A DNA stretch of 64,000 nt from Litoreibacter albidus (GCF_900107015.1 NZ_FNOI01000009.1:91744-155743); one strand, 5' to 3'; shown: positions 9,046 to 18,749, counted from the stretch's first letter. A program made the numbers and translations. The notes: generated from the letters alone by a model not told the origin.

Positions 9046-10137
9046 TCAAGCTGCAGCTGCGTAAGACGCCGGAGCGACAGAAGTGCCGTCTTGCGCAAAG
9101 ATGTAAACATGTGCCTGGTCCAGATAGACGTTGAGTTCCGCGCCGGTTTGCAGCGCTTTAACGCCGTGCACCAAGCCGACCCAGTTTTCGCCGTGGTGCT
9201 TCAGATGGATGAATGTCTCCGAGCCTGTGATCTCTGTCACCGACAGGTCGCCGGTGAATTCTAGCGCGTCGGGCGCCTCTTTCTCCAGCTTCAGGTGGTT
9301 CGGGCGGAAGCCCGCAACATAGCTGCCATCGGCAAGACCAACGAAGGCGCCGGAGGTCGCCGCGCCGATTTTGCCGTCGCCAAAGCGCAGCTGGTCGCCG
9401 GATTTCTCGAACTCCAGAAAGTTCATGGGCGGGTCGGAGAAGACGCGTGCCGTCGTCGCATTGACCGGCTGGCGGTAGACGATCGGTGTCTTATCAAACT
9501 GGGTGATGCGGCCTTCCCAGATCGTCGCCGTGTTGCCGCCAAGAAGCAGCGCCTCTTCCGGCTCTGTCGTGGCGTAGACGAAGATGGAGCCTGCCTCTTC
9601 AAAGATCTTCGGGATTTCCGCGCGCAGTTCTTCACGGAGTTTGTAGTCGAGGTTGGCCAAAGGCTCGTCCAGCAGAACCAGCCCCGCGCCTTTCACAAGC
9701 GCGCGCGCAAGGGCGCAGCGCTGTTGTTGGCCGCCGGACAGTTCCAGCGGCTTGCGGTCCAGAAACGGGGTGAGCTTCATCAGCTCTGCCGCGTTTTTCA
9801 CTGCCGCGTCAATCTGCTCTGCGGATTGTTTCAAGAGGCGCATCGGGCTGGCGATGTTCTCATAGACTGTCATCGAGGGGTAGTTGATGAACTGCTGGTA
9901 CACCATCGCCACGCCGCGATCCTGCACGCGCAGGCCGGTGACGTCCTTGCCCCCCCAGAATACCTTACCCGTGTTCGGCACATCCAGCCCCGCCATCAGG
10001 CGCATCAGCGATGTTTTGCCCGACGAGGTTGGCCCAAGCAGCACGTTCATTGTGCCCGATTGCAGCTCTAGATCGGTGGGGTAAATATGCGTCTGGCCGT
10101 TCACGACCTTCGACACGCCCTCTAAAACAAGTGACAT
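9046..10137 (-). CDS. glpS: Glycerol ABC transporter ATPase lacking the switch histidine
   Basis: 363 residues: MalK-type nucleotide-binding domain plus C-terminal TOBE-like region. Walker A is GPTSSGKTS at residues 35-43, the signature LSGGQ lies at residues 133-137, and Walker B is LVLLDEP with D-loop ANLD. The H-loop reads YATTEPEEA where relatives have YVTHDQ.EA, so the catalytic/switch histidine is replaced by Thr191. It is 12 bases upstream of glpT and 22 bases downstream of glpD. It is probably the structural partner to GlpT in a two-ATPase importer. Confidence 0.92.
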   Translation of the reverse strand: MSLVLEGVSKVVNGQTHIYPTDLELQSGTMNVLLGPTSSGKTSLMRLMAGLDVPNTGKVFWGGKDVTGLRVQDRGVAMVYQQFINYPSMTVYENIASPMRLLKQSAEQIDAAVKNAAELMKLTPFLDRKPLELSGGQQQRCALARALVKGAGLVLLDEPLANLDYKLREELRAEIPKIFEEAGSIFVYATTEPEEALLLGGNTATIWEGRITQFDKTPIVYRQPVNATTARVFSDPPMNFLEFEKSGDQLRFGDGKIGAATSGAFVGLADGSYVAGFRPNHLKLEKEAPDALEFTGDLSVTEITGSETFIHLKHHGENWVGLVHGVKALQTGAELNVYLDQAHVYIFAQDGTSVAPASYAAAA

Positions 10138-10159
10138 TTCGTTCTCCCCTTAGCGCTTT

Positions 10160-11764
10160 TCACACGGTGTGCTGCGTTGCCGTTGTCAGCCACGCGTCAA
10201 GCGCGTCAATTTCTTCTGTCGTCAGGCGAAGGCCCAGTTTCGATCGCCGCCAAACGATGTCCTCTGCGGTCTGCGCGAATTCGTGATCTACCAGCCAGCG
10301 CACTTCGCGCTCTGTCAGGTTGAAGCCGAAAGACTGGCCCAGATCGGCAATGGATGCCGCATCGCCAAGCAGGTCAAACGCGTCCAAACCGTACGCTTTG
10401 ATCAGCCGCGCCGCCCAAGCATCATCCAAAAACGGGAATTGCGCAGACAGCCGCTGTTTCAGCGCACCGACCCCGTCGACCGGAAAATCACCGCCCGGCA
10501 GTGGCACGCCCGCCGTCCACGGTTTACCCGTATCCGGCAAGACGCCTGCGATCTTTTCCAACGCGGATTCAGCCAGTTTGCGGTAGGTGGTGATCTTGCC
10601 GCCAAACACGTTCAGGATCGGCGCGCCCGACGACTTATCTACCTTTAGCACATAATCGCGCGTTGCAGCAGTCGCGGAGCTGGCACCGTCATTATAGAGC
10701 GGGCGCACGCCGGAATATGTCCAGACAACGTCGTCATCCGAGATGTCTTCTTTCAGGTATTTTGAGGCGAAGTTGAGCAGATATGTCTGCTCCTCCGGCG
10801 TACAAACAGGCTTTTGGGAGACGTCCTCGTGATCCGCATCGGTGGTGCCGATCAGGGTGAAATCAGTCTCGTAAGGGATCGTGAAGATGATCCGGCCGTC
10901 TTCGCCTTGAAAGAAATAGCATTTGTCGTGATCATAAAGCTTGCGGGTCACGATGTGGCTGCCACGAACCAGCCGAACGCCGTCAGTGGAGTTGCTGCGC
11001 ACCGTGTTGCGAATGACGTTTTCCACCCACGGGCCGCCCGCGTTGATCAGCATCCGCGCCTGCACAACGCGCTGGCTACCGTCTTGCTGCTCCAGCGTCA
11101 CGTTCCAGATGCCGTCCGACTGCTCCGCCGACACAACCTTGGTGCGCACGTTAATCTTGGCACCGCGCGCCTGCGCGTCGCGGGCGTTCAGAACCACCAA
11201 ACGGCTGTCTTCGATCCAGCAGTCGGAGTATTCAAACGCCTTCTCGAAGCGGTCTTCCAGCGGCGCGCCTTCTGGCGTTCCCGACAGACTCAAGGACGTT
11301 GTGCCCTTCAGGATATTCCGACCACCGAGGTTATCGTAAAGGAACAGGCCAAAGCGGATGAGCCACGCGGGGCGGCGGCCCTTCATCCACGGCATGAAAA
11401 TGTTCAAAACTTTGGAGGTTGGCGTATCGCCATCAAAGCGCATATCGGGGTGATAAGGCAGCACAAAGCGCATCGGCCAAGAGATATGCGGCATGGCGCG
11501 CAGAAGCGTTTCGCGCTCGATCAAAGCCTCGCGGACAAGGCGGACTTCCCAGTATTCCAGATAGCGCAATCCGCCGTGGAAAAGCTTGGTAGAGGCGGAA
11601 GATGTTGCCGAGGCGAGGTCGTTCATTTCGGCCAGTTCGACACGAAGCCCACGGCCCACCGCGTCACGGGCAATGCCGCACCCATTGATGCCACCACCGA
11701 TGACAAACAGATCGACTATGTCGTGAGTTTCACGTTGCTCCACTGAAGCCTCCCCCTCAGTCAT
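10160..11764 (-). CDS. glpD: Aerobic glycerol-3-phosphate dehydrogenase
   Basis: 534 residues. This FAD enzyme oxidises sn-glycerol 3-phosphate to dihydroxyacetone phosphate and passes electrons to the quinone pool at the inner membrane. The start MTEGEASVEQ at 11764 was preferred because the dinucleotide-binding motif (DLFVIGGGINGCG) then begins near residue 17; the upstream extension is rich in non-family residues and covers the operator region. The LFHGGLRYLE segment is typical of GlpD. It is the first structural gene of the glycerol operon, divergent from glpR. Confidence 0.95.
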   Translation of the reverse strand: MTEGEASVEQRETHDIVDLFVIGGGINGCGIARDAVGRGLRVELAEMNDLASATSSASTKLFHGGLRYLEYWEVRLVREALIERETLLRAMPHISWPMRFVLPYHPDMRFDGDTPTSKVLNIFMPWMKGRRPAWLIRFGLFLYDNLGGRNILKGTTSLSLSGTPEGAPLEDRFEKAFEYSDCWIEDSRLVVLNARDAQARGAKINVRTKVVSAEQSDGIWNVTLEQQDGSQRVVQARMLINAGGPWVENVIRNTVRSNSTDGVRLVRGSHIVTRKLYDHDKCYFFQGEDGRIIFTIPYETDFTLIGTTDADHEDVSQKPVCTPEEQTYLLNFASKYLKEDISDDDVVWTYSGVRPLYNDGASSATAATRDYVLKVDKSSGAPILNVFGGKITTYRKLAESALEKIAGVLPDTGKPWTAGVPLPGGDFPVDGVGALKQRLSAQFPFLDDAWAARLIKAYGLDAFDLLGDAASIADLGQSFGFNLTEREVRWLVDHEFAQTAEDIVWRRSKLGLRLTTEEIDALDAWLTTATQHTV

Positions 11765-11830
11765 ACCGCGCCAAAGCCTCCCAGCTTTTAGCGTCACATC
11801 AATCAACACTGAGTCAAATTTTAAGTCAAT

Positions 11831-11936
11831 AACGAATGTTCGTTTATGTTCGTTTAGGCATATGCCTCTGAAAATCATGCGCTTTATTATCGCAATGCGA
11901 ACATATGTGTCCCATTCGAGCATGAAGATTCGAATC
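11831..11936. promoter_or_regulatory. Probable GlpR operator region between glpD and glpR
   Basis: The 264-base divergent intergenic region holds a tandem 10-bp repeat ATGTTCGTTT at 11836-11845 and 11846-11855, an overlapping inverted repeat AACGAA-tg-TTCGTT at 11831-11844, an inverted half-site GCGAACAT at 11897-11904, and a palindrome GATTCGAATC at 11927-11936. TTCG-centred half-sites of this kind are known for DeoR-family GlpR repressors. Placement between glpD and glpR suggests glycerol-3-phosphate-responsive control of both directions. Confidence 0.65.
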
Positions 11937-12028
11937 GAGTCTTGACGCTGGGGCAGGACTATTGATTGTTTATACGACTAAACACGCCCCAGAAATGCGG
12001 CGTGAAGGAGGTGACCAAAGGGGGAGCG

Positions 12029-12787
12029 ATGGTCTCGAACTTCAGGCAAAAAGAGATACTCGAGCTGGCACGAAAAGACGGCAAGGTGACAGTCGACGGC
12101 CTTGCAGAGCTATACGATGTGACCGTGCAAACCATTCGCCGCGACCTGTCGGAACTGGCCGACAGCGGCCGCCTTCAACGCGTCCACGGCGGGGCGGTTG
12201 TCCCCTCCGGCGTAGTCAATATTCAGTACGAGGAGCGGCGCAGGCTGAACGAAGACGGCAAGAAATCGATTGCGGTAAGATGTGCCCAAGAGATCCCGAA
12301 CGGGGCGTCCGTCTTCATGAATATCGGCACGACGACAGAGGCCGTTGCGCATGAATTGCTTGATCATGAAAACCTGCTGGTCGTCACCAACAACCTGAAC
12401 ATTGCCAATATTCTTGCCGCCAATCACAGCTGCGAAATTATCCTAGCTGGCGGCGTTCTGCGCCGCGCTGACGGAGGGATTGTCGGCGGGCTGACCGTGG
12501 AGATGGTCAAGCAGTTCAAGTTTGATTACTCGGTTCTGGGCTGCTCCGCCATTGATGCGGACGGCGATTTGCTGGACTTTGACGGGCAGGAAATCATCGT
12601 CAGTAGCACCGCGATAAAACGGTCCCGAAAGGTGATGGTCGTGGCCGATCAGAACAAGTTTGAGCGCAAGGCACCGCTGACGATCTGCTCCTTAAGTGAC
12701 GTTACTATGCTTTTCACCGACGCTAATCTGTCGAAGCAGCTTGTCGCTGATTGTACCGCTTGGGGGACGGAAGTCGTGGTTGCGTGA
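12029..12787 (+). CDS. glpR: DeoR-family repressor of glycerol genes
   Basis: 252 residues from ATG 12029, preceded by a GGGGGAG ribosome site; an in-frame GTG at 12011 abuts AGGAGG and is a poor start. The N-terminal helix-turn-helix of DeoR type is visible ([15 protein letters not shown], then [13 protein letters not shown]). The C-terminal sugar-phosphate sensor domain carries the [10 protein letters not shown] phosphate-binding stretch. It would repress glpD and downstream genes and release on glycerol 3-phosphate. Its last 96 bases are also read on the opposite strand by the extended rfbA frame. Confidence 0.92.
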   Translation: MVSNFRQKEILELARKDGKVTVDGLAELYDVTVQTIRRDLSELADSGRLQRVHGGAVVPSGVVNIQYEERRRLNEDGKKSIAVRCAQEIPNGASVFMNIGTTTEAVAHELLDHENLLVVTNNLNIANILAANHSCEIILAGGVLRRADGGIVGGLTVEMVKQFKFDYSVLGCSAIDADGDLLDFDGQEIIVSSTAIKRSRKVMVVADQNKFERKAPLTICSLSDVTMLFTDANLSKQLVADCTAWGTEVVVA

Positions 12788-13699
12788 TTTTGCGTGCAGT
12801 TCGGTGTCGCAAGGCTCCGCCTGAAGCAGGCTTTCCAGATAATCCCCGTACTCGTTTTTGGCGAAGAGCGTCGCCCGCCGTCGCAGACACGCAGCGTTGA
12901 TCCAGCCTTGGGTAAAGGCAATCTCATCTGGGCTTCCGGTCTGCAGTCCTTGGCGGGTTTCCAGCGTTCGCACGAAATTCCCCGCATCAAGCAAGCTTGC
13001 GTGCGTGCCGGTATCGAGCCACGCATAACCGCGCCCCATGCGTTGCACGTTAAGCAAGCCGTCATGGAGGTACATTTCCAAAAGCGCGGTTATTTCCAGC
13101 TCCCCACGGGCCGAGGGTGTGACCGATTTCGCCCGCTCCGGCGCGGTGCCATCCAGAAAATAAAGCCCCGTAACAGCGTAGTTGGAGGGGGGCACGCGCG
13201 GCTTTTCAATGATCTGCTGCGCCCGACCGTTATCGTCAAAATCCACCACACCGTAGCGTTCCGGATCAGACACGCGGTAGCCGAACACCGTCCCGCCCCA
13301 CGCCTGCGCATTCGCCCGCGCAAGGATATCGGGCAAGCCGTGGCCGAAGAAAATATTGTCCCCAAGCACCATGGCGGACGCGGCACCATTCAAGAAATCC
13401 TCCGCCAATACATAGGCTTGCGCCAAGCCGTCCGGCGCGGGTTGGGTGACGTAAGACAGCGATACGCCCCATTGGCTGCCGTCGCCCAATGCGCGCTTGA
13501 ACTGATCGGCGTCTTGCGGCGTGGTGATGATCAGGATGTCGCGGATCCCCGCCAGCATCAGCACCGACAACGGGTAGTAAATCATCGGCTTGTTATAGAC
13601 CGGTAGCAGTTGTTTCGACACGCTGACGGTAATCGGATAGAGCCGCGTGCCGGAGCCACCGGCGAGGATGATACCTTTGCGTTTGGGTGTTCGCGTCAT
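12692..13699 (-). CDS. rfbA: Glucose-1-phosphate thymidylyltransferase with extended C-terminus
   Basis: 335 residues, about 40 longer than normal RmlA (~290). It makes dTDP-glucose from glucose 1-phosphate and dTTP. The N-terminal nucleotide-binding motif [12 protein letters not shown] and the GDNIFFGHG stretch are clear. The start at 13699 forms an ATGA overlap with rfbD. Family likeness ends near YLESLLQAE, about residue 295. The remaining ~40 residues (12692-12814) have no family likeness and lie mostly antisense to the end of glpR, so the ancestral stop was probably lost. Confidence 0.93.
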   Translation of the reverse strand: MTRTPKRKGIILAGGSGTRLYPITVSVSKQLLPVYNKPMIYYPLSVLMLAGIRDILIITTPQDADQFKRALGDGSQWGVSLSYVTQPAPDGLAQAYVLAEDFLNGAASAMVLGDNIFFGHGLPDILARANAQAWGGTVFGYRVSDPERYGVVDFDDNGRAQQIIEKPRVPPSNYAVTGLYFLDGTAPERAKSVTPSARGELEITALLEMYLHDGLLNVQRMGRGYAWLDTGTHASLLDAGNFVRTLETRQGLQTGSPDEIAFTQGWINAACLRRRATLFAKNEYGDYLESLLQAEPCDTELHAKSRNHDFRPPSGTISDKLLRQISVGEKHSNVT

Positions 13700-14583
13700 G
13701 CCGAGATTACCTCGTTTTTGTCGTTCAGTTGGTCGATAATGCCCGCGACACTGACCCGCCAATCAGCTTGGGAGATCCCGAAGGCCGCCCGTGTCGTGGT
13801 GCAATCGAGCCGTGAATTCAGGGGGCGGGCGGCTGCGGTCGGGTAATCGCGGGTTGGGATGTCTTGCACGTCGCATGTGATGCTCGCATGGCTGAAAACC
13901 ATGCGGGCGACGTCTGCCCAAGTCGTGTGCGGGGTGCCGGATAGATGATATATCCCCGATTTTTCAGGCTCTGACACAAGCGTTTTTGCAATAGTCACAC
14001 ATGCCTGCGCGATGTTCGCCGCGGCGGTGGGTGCGCCGATCTGGTCCGACACAACCGCCAGTGCATCGCGCGATGCCCCAAGGGTCACCATCGTTGTGAT
14101 AAAGTTTCGCCCGTGCGCCGACACCACCCAAGACGTTCGCAAGATGGCATAACGCCCGCCCGCTGATGCGACCGCGACCTCCCCCTCGCGCTTGGTACGC
14201 CCGTAGGTGTTTTGTGGGTCCGGCAGGTCGGTTGGCGTCCACGGCTTTGTACCTTTGCCGGAGAACACATAATCCGTTGAGATGGTGACGAAGGGAATAC
14301 CCTGCGCGGCGCAAAACCTTGCCATGGCCGCCGGCGCCGCCGCGTTGATCACACGCGCGGTGTCGCGATCCGTTTCGGCGGCATCAACCGACGTGTAGGC
14401 GGCGGCGTTGATGACCGCGTCGGGGTGGTGCGTTTTGATTGCGGCTATGCAGGCTGACGGATTGATCAGGTCAGCCTCTGCACGGCCAAGCGCGGTGATC
14501 TGTGCGCCGCACCCGTCTAAGGCGCTAAGTGCGCTGCCAACTTGGCCCGTGCGCCCGAACACAAGGATACGCGCGGGGCTCAC
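13696..14583 (-). CDS. rfbD: dTDP-4-dehydrorhamnose reductase
   Basis: 295 residues. It catalyses the last step to dTDP-L-rhamnose using NAD(P)H. The start is GTG at 14583, overlapping the rfbB stop (GTGA); the in-frame extension upstream lies inside rfbB and has no family likeness. The Rossmann motif [12 protein letters not shown] and the catalytic YxxxK (YGRTKREGE) are visible. Its stop overlaps the rfbA start by four bases, so the genes are translationally coupled. Confidence 0.94.
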   Translation of the reverse strand: MSPARILVFGRTGQVGSALSALDGCGAQITALGRAEADLINPSACIAAIKTHHPDAVINAAAYTSVDAAETDRDTARVINAAAPAAMARFCAAQGIPFVTISTDYVFSGKGTKPWTPTDLPDPQNTYGRTKREGEVAVASAGGRYAILRTSWVVSAHGRNFITTMVTLGASRDALAVVSDQIGAPTAAANIAQACVTIAKTLVSEPEKSGIYHLSGTPHTTWADVARMVFSHASITCDVQDIPTRDYPTAAARPLNSRLDCTTTRAAFGISQADWRVSVAGIIDQLNDKNEVISA

Positions 14584-15617
14584 GCGGCGCCCAGACGCAT
14601 GCCAACACCTTGGCGGGTTTGCAGCGCCTGCCACCACGCGGGATTGTCCAGATACCAATCCACAGTTCGCGCAAGTCCGCTCTCTATCGTCGTTGAGGGG
14701 GACCACCCTAACTCCGTCCGGATACGGGACGGATCGATCGCGTAACGAAGATCATGACCGGGGCGATCAGCCGTAAAAGTGATCAAGCGAGCATGGGGCG
14801 CTTGCGTTGGGCGGCGCGCGTCCAGCAAGGCGCAGATCACCTTGACCAGCGCCAGATTGCTGACCTCATTCTCGCCGCCAATGGCGTAGCTTCGCCCTAC
14901 CGCACCTGATTGGAGTGCGCATAGTAACGCCTCCGCATGATCCTCCACGAATAGCCAATCGCGCACGTGGCTGCCGTCGCCGTAGATCGGGATCGGCTGC
15001 CCAGAAAGCGCCTTGAGGATAACCACGGGCACCAGCTTTTCAGGGAAGTGAAACGGGCCGTAATTGTTCGAGCAATTGGTAATGATGAACGGCAAGCCAT
15101 AGGTCTGCCCCCAAGCCCGCACCAGATGATCGCTGGCCGCCTTGGATGCCGCATAGGGGCTTTGCGGATCATAAGGCGTGTCTTCGGTGAATTGGCCCGT
15201 TGGGCCTAAGGTGCCGAATACCTCATCCGTGGAGACGTGGTGGAAGCGGAAATTGCGCGGTTTTCCCGCGCTTTGCCAATAATTCCGCGCGGCCTCCAAC
15301 AAGGTAGAGGTGCCGGTGATGTTGGTTTGGACGAAGACCTCAGGCCCATCAATAGAGCGATCCACGTGGGTTTCGGCCGCCAAATGCATCACCGCGTCCG
15401 GTTGGTACGCCGCGAACATCCGGTCTAGCGCCGCGCGGTCACAAATATCCGCGTGTTCGAACCTGTAGCGCGGGTTGGAGGCCACGCTGGCGACGTTCTC
15501 CAGACAGGCCGCGTAGGTTAACGCGTCGAGGTTCACGACGGTATGACCCCGCGCGATCGCCAAACGGACCACCGCAGACCCGATGAACCCTGCCCCGCCT
15601 GTGACCAACAGCTTCAT
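14580..15617 (-). CDS. rfbB: dTDP-glucose 4,6-dehydratase
   Basis: 345 residues, usual for RmlB. It converts dTDP-glucose to dTDP-4-keto-6-deoxyglucose with bound NAD. Visible are [13 protein letters not shown] at the N-terminus, STDEVFG, and [12 protein letters not shown] containing the catalytic Tyr and Lys. The start lies immediately next to the rfbC stop (15618) and the stop overlaps the rfbD GTG. Confidence 0.96.
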   Translation of the reverse strand: MKLLVTGGAGFIGSAVVRLAIARGHTVVNLDALTYAACLENVASVASNPRYRFEHADICDRAALDRMFAAYQPDAVMHLAAETHVDRSIDGPEVFVQTNITGTSTLLEAARNYWQSAGKPRNFRFHHVSTDEVFGTLGPTGQFTEDTPYDPQSPYAASKAASDHLVRAWGQTYGLPFIITNCSNNYGPFHFPEKLVPVVILKALSGQPIPIYGDGSHVRDWLFVEDHAEALLCALQSGAVGRSYAIGGENEVSNLALVKVICALLDARRPTQAPHARLITFTADRPGHDLRYAIDPSRIRTELGWSPSTTIESGLARTVDWYLDNPAWWQALQTRQGVGMRLGAA

Positions 15618-16187
15618 CTATGCCCCCTCATATTCAAACGGGCTCCGCAGATCGGCGAGCAGCGGCGCTTGCGCGTCTTTGTCTGACAAGATTGGTATAC
15701 GCCCCGCCAAGCCCCACTTGATGCCGACATCGCGGTCGTTCCAGGCCAATGCGCCTTCCGAGGTGGGTGCGTAGTGGTCGGAGCATTTATAAATGATTTC
15801 CGTGTCCGGCTGCCGCGTCACAAAACCGTGGGCAAAGCCCGCTGGAACCAGCAGCTGTTTGCCGTTCTCGAAACTCAGCTCCGCCCCGAACCATGCACCA
15901 TAGGTGGAGGAGTTTCGGCGGATATCGACGGCCACGTCAAACAACGCCCCGCGCCCGCAGCGCACCAGCTTGTCCTGCGCGTGGGGCGGGGCCTGAAAAT
16001 GCAGACCGCGAATGGTGCCCGCCGCCTTTGAAAAAGAGTGATTGTCTTGCACAAATCGGGTGCTGACACCGTGCGCGGCCAGTGCTTTCTGGCTGTAAGA
16101 CTCGGAAAAGAACCCCCGCCCGTCGCCATGCCGCGACGGGGTGATGACGATGACCCCAGCAAGGGGCGTCTGCTCAATTTGCACCAT
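15618..16187 (-). CDS. rfbC: dTDP-4-dehydrorhamnose 3,5-epimerase
   Basis: 189 residues, cupin-fold RmlC family. FFSESYSQ, VQDNHSFS and TIRGLHFQ include the conserved active-site histidine region. It is the first gene of the rfbCBDA operon. The dTDP-L-rhamnose product would feed a surface polysaccharide or another rhamnosylated glycan; no glycosyltransferase is present in the window. The start ATG at 16187 has only a weak AAGGG ribosome site. Confidence 0.95.
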   Translation of the reverse strand: MVQIEQTPLAGVIVITPSRHGDGRGFFSESYSQKALAAHGVSTRFVQDNHSFSKAAGTIRGLHFQAPPHAQDKLVRCGRGALFDVAVDIRRNSSTYGAWFGAELSFENGKQLLVPAGFAHGFVTRQPDTEIIYKCSDHYAPTSEGALAWNDRDVGIKWGLAGRIPILSDKDAQAPLLADLRSPFEYEGA

Positions 16188-16453
16188 AAGTTAACCCTTC
16201 GTATCCCCTACGATTACGTCGAATTGGTTAACGAATTAGATGCAACTTCCCGATTATTTGCCTTAACTGTTGCTGGCCTATCTTGCGCGCGCCTATTGGA
16301 CGCCACTGGCGTTTGTATCAAATCTTTACAAACCTGAGACCAAGTTTCGTGTGCATCTCACACCGACTTCGGAAACTATGATTTCAAGTCATGCCAGTGT
16401 TTGAGGAGGCGCGGGCATGTACTGAGTGAGATCATTTCCAGGGAGGATATGCC
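16188..16453. promoter_or_regulatory. Divergent intergenic region rfbC / gtsA with inverted repeats
   Basis: No gene is seen. Three inverted repeats cluster within 64 bases: ACGCC-act-GGCGT at 16300-16312, GTTTGTA-9 nt-TACAAAC at 16311-16333, and GTGTG-catct-CACAC at 16349-16363. They sit 90-155 bases upstream of gtsA and may be operators for the sugar importer. Which protein binds them is not evident. A strong GGGAGG ribosome site precedes gtsA. Confidence 0.4.
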
Positions 16454-17716
16454 ATGAAAACGAAAGCTATTAGAAACGTCTCGGGGGCCGCTATGATGTC
16501 GGCGGTTTTGGCAGGCGGCGCGCACGCGGAACCGACGTTGGAGGTGCTGCATTACTGGACCTCGGGCGGCGAGTCGCTCGCGATTAACGTCTTTGCCGAC
16601 GCACTGAACAACGCAGGCGGCAAATGGGTCGACCAACCAGTTGCCGGTGGCGGCGGGGACGCGATGAACACCGTTTTGCGCACCCGCGTCATTGCAGGCG
16701 ATCCGCCCGGCATGACGATCCTGAAGGGGCCGGTTGTGACTGAATGGGCTAACGCGGGGGCCTTGGCTGACCTCGAAAACGTGGCGGCTGCCGAGAAATG
16801 GGACGACATCCTCCCGCCGCTTCTGTCGGACATCGTGAAAGTGGACGGCAAATACGCGGCGGTTCCACTGGACGTGCACCGCGTGGATTGGATGTGGGTG
16901 AACCCCGAAGTGCTGGCGAGTGTCGACGGCGCCGTGCCGACCACATGGGACGAATTCAACACCCTTGCCGACAAGCTGCTTGAAGCCGGCATCACGCCGT
17001 TGGCGCATGGTGGCCAGCCTTGGCAAGACGCCACGATGTTCGAGGTCGTGGCCTTGGGGCTTGGCGGCCCTGACTTTTTCCGTGAAGCGCTGGTCGACGT
17101 GAACCCAGACGCGCTGCGCAGTGACACTATGATCGCTGTTTTCGACCAGATGCGCCGCATGCGCGGCTACGTGGACGACAACTTTTCGGGACGCGACTGG
17201 AACCTTGCCACGACCATGGTGATGAACGGCGACGCTGCCATGCAAATCATGGGCGATTGGGCCAAGGGGGAGTTTCTGGCGGCCAACAAAACCCCCGGAG
17301 AAGACTTCATCTGTGCGCCAGCGCCGAACAAGGGCGGCTACATTCTGAACTCCAACAGCTTTGCCTTCTTTGACGATCCGAATGCATCCGACGATGCGGT
17401 CGCCGGTCGTGAATTGATGGCGTCGCTATTGTTGTCCGAAGAAGCGCAGATCGAGTTCACGCTGAACAAGGGCTCCGTACCTGCCCGTCTTGGCGTATCG
17501 AGAGAGCCTTATGACATCTGCGGTGTGCGCTCCATGGATGATATTGAGGCCACTTTGGCGTCCGGCACTCTTGTCCCAAGTATGGCGCATGAGATGGCAA
17601 CATCCAGCGCCAATCGCGGGGCATTTCTGGAAATCATAACCGAGCATTTCAACTCGGACATGTCCTCCCAAGAAGCGGTTGAACTGCTGGTCGAGGCGAT
17701 TGAACTCGCCCAGTAA
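16454..17716 (+). CDS. gtsA: Glucose/mannose-type ABC transporter substrate-binding protein
   Basis: 420 residues with a Sec signal peptide (about 1-25, AHA|E end). The mature protein closely resembles the Pseudomonas GtsA glucose-binding protein throughout: HYWTSGGE at the N-terminus, PVAGGGGDAMNT, HGGQPWQDATMFE, FSGRDWNLATTMVMNGDAAMQIMGDWAKGEF spread over the middle, and the late cysteine pair (FICAP and YDICG). It would capture glucose or mannose in the periplasm. It is followed by a stem-loop and then two permeases and an ATPase. Confidence 0.88.
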   Translation: MKTKAIRNVSGAAMMSAVLAGGAHAEPTLEVLHYWTSGGESLAINVFADALNNAGGKWVDQPVAGGGGDAMNTVLRTRVIAGDPPGMTILKGPVVTEWANAGALADLENVAAAEKWDDILPPLLSDIVKVDGKYAAVPLDVHRVDWMWVNPEVLASVDGAVPTTWDEFNTLADKLLEAGITPLAHGGQPWQDATMFEVVALGLGGPDFFREALVDVNPDALRSDTMIAVFDQMRRMRGYVDDNFSGRDWNLATTMVMNGDAAMQIMGDWAKGEFLAANKTPGEDFICAPAPNKGGYILNSNSFAFFDDPNASDDAVAGRELMASLLLSEEAQIEFTLNKGSVPARLGVSREPYDICGVRSMDDIEATLASGTLVPSMAHEMATSSANRGAFLEIITEHFNSDMSSQEAVELLVEAIELAQ

Positions 17717-17732
17717 GCCCAACCCCTTCAAG

Positions 17733-17762
17733 AATGCCGCTGCCCCATCCGGCAGCGGCATT
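17733..17762 (+). other. Intercistronic stem-loop after gtsA
   Basis: A perfect 12-bp stem, AATGCCGCTGCC / GGCAGCGGCATT, with a 6-base loop lies 16 bases past the gtsA stop. Only TTAATT follows, so full termination is unlikely. It may set a higher binding-protein to permease ratio. Confidence 0.75.
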
Positions 17763-17813
17763 TAATTCAACACCAACTGCGCACCGTCGCAGTTTCACCC
17801 ATGAGGTGGACAC

Positions 17814-18749
17814 ATGTCCCAGACCAAAGAGTCCGGCGAAAGCCCGGACAGGTCAAAGGGTGGCCAAGGTAACTTTGTCTTTTGGCTACAGACCCGCATC
17901 TCGCAATTTGTCGTCGCGCCGTCATTCCTCGCGATACTGGTTGTGGTTTACGGTTTCATCCTTTGGACCGGCTATATTTCCCTTTCAGACTCCCGCATGC
18001 TGCCCAGCTACAACTTTGCGGGCCTAGAGCAATACGACCGCCTTTGGTCCATGTCGCGGTGGTATACGGCCCTGAACAACATGCTGGTGTTTGGCGGGCT
18101 CTACATCTTCATAAGCCTGCTGATCGGCATCACGCTGGCCATATTACTGGACCAACGCATCCGCATGGAAGGCGCGTTGCGCACGATATTCCTGTATCCG
18201 ATGGCGCTGTCCTTCATTGTGACGGGGACGGCGTGGAAGTGGATTTTGAACCCCGGGTTAGGCGTGCAGCAATTCGTGCGCGACCTCGGGTTCGAGACCT
18301 TCACCTTCGACTGGATTGCGGACCGTGATATGGTGGTCTACACGCTGGTTATTGCCGCCGTCTGGCAGGCCTCGGGCTTTGTGATGGCCCTGTTTCTGGC
18401 CGCACTTCGCGGGGTTGATCAGGACATTATCAAAGCGGCCTATCTTGACGGCGCCAGCCTGCCGCGGATTTATACAACGATCATCATCCCCTCCATCAAG
18501 CCAGTGTTTCTGAGCGCGGTGGTGATCCTGTCGCATCTTGCAATCAAGAGCTTCGATCTGGTGGTGGCAATGACCGCAGGCGGCCCTGGTGTGGCGTCCG
18601 ACCTACCTGCCACATTCATGTTCGCGATGTCATTCCAGCGCAACCAGTTGGGCGTCGGCGCGGCGAGCGCGATGATGATGCTGGCGACGGTCATGGCGAT
18701 CATGGTGCCTTACTTCTACTCCCAACTCAGGGGGGAGCGTCATGCTTGA
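17814..18749 (+). CDS. gtsB: Sugar ABC transporter permease (GtsB-like)
   Basis: 311 residues, MalF-like, with about six transmembrane segments after a ~30-residue cytoplasmic N-terminus. The EAA loop is GVDQDIIKAAYLDGASLPR. It forms the inner-membrane channel with the next gene product. Its end overlaps the gtsC start by 8 bases, so the two are coupled. Confidence 0.87.
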   Translation: MSQTKESGESPDRSKGGQGNFVFWLQTRISQFVVAPSFLAILVVVYGFILWTGYISLSDSRMLPSYNFAGLEQYDRLWSMSRWYTALNNMLVFGGLYIFISLLIGITLAILLDQRIRMEGALRTIFLYPMALSFIVTGTAWKWILNPGLGVQQFVRDLGFETFTFDWIADRDMVVYTLVIAAVWQASGFVMALFLAALRGVDQDIIKAAYLDGASLPRIYTTIIIPSIKPVFLSAVVILSHLAIKSFDLVVAMTAGGPGVASDLPATFMFAMSFQRNQLGVGAASAMMMLATVMAIMVPYFYSQLRGERHA

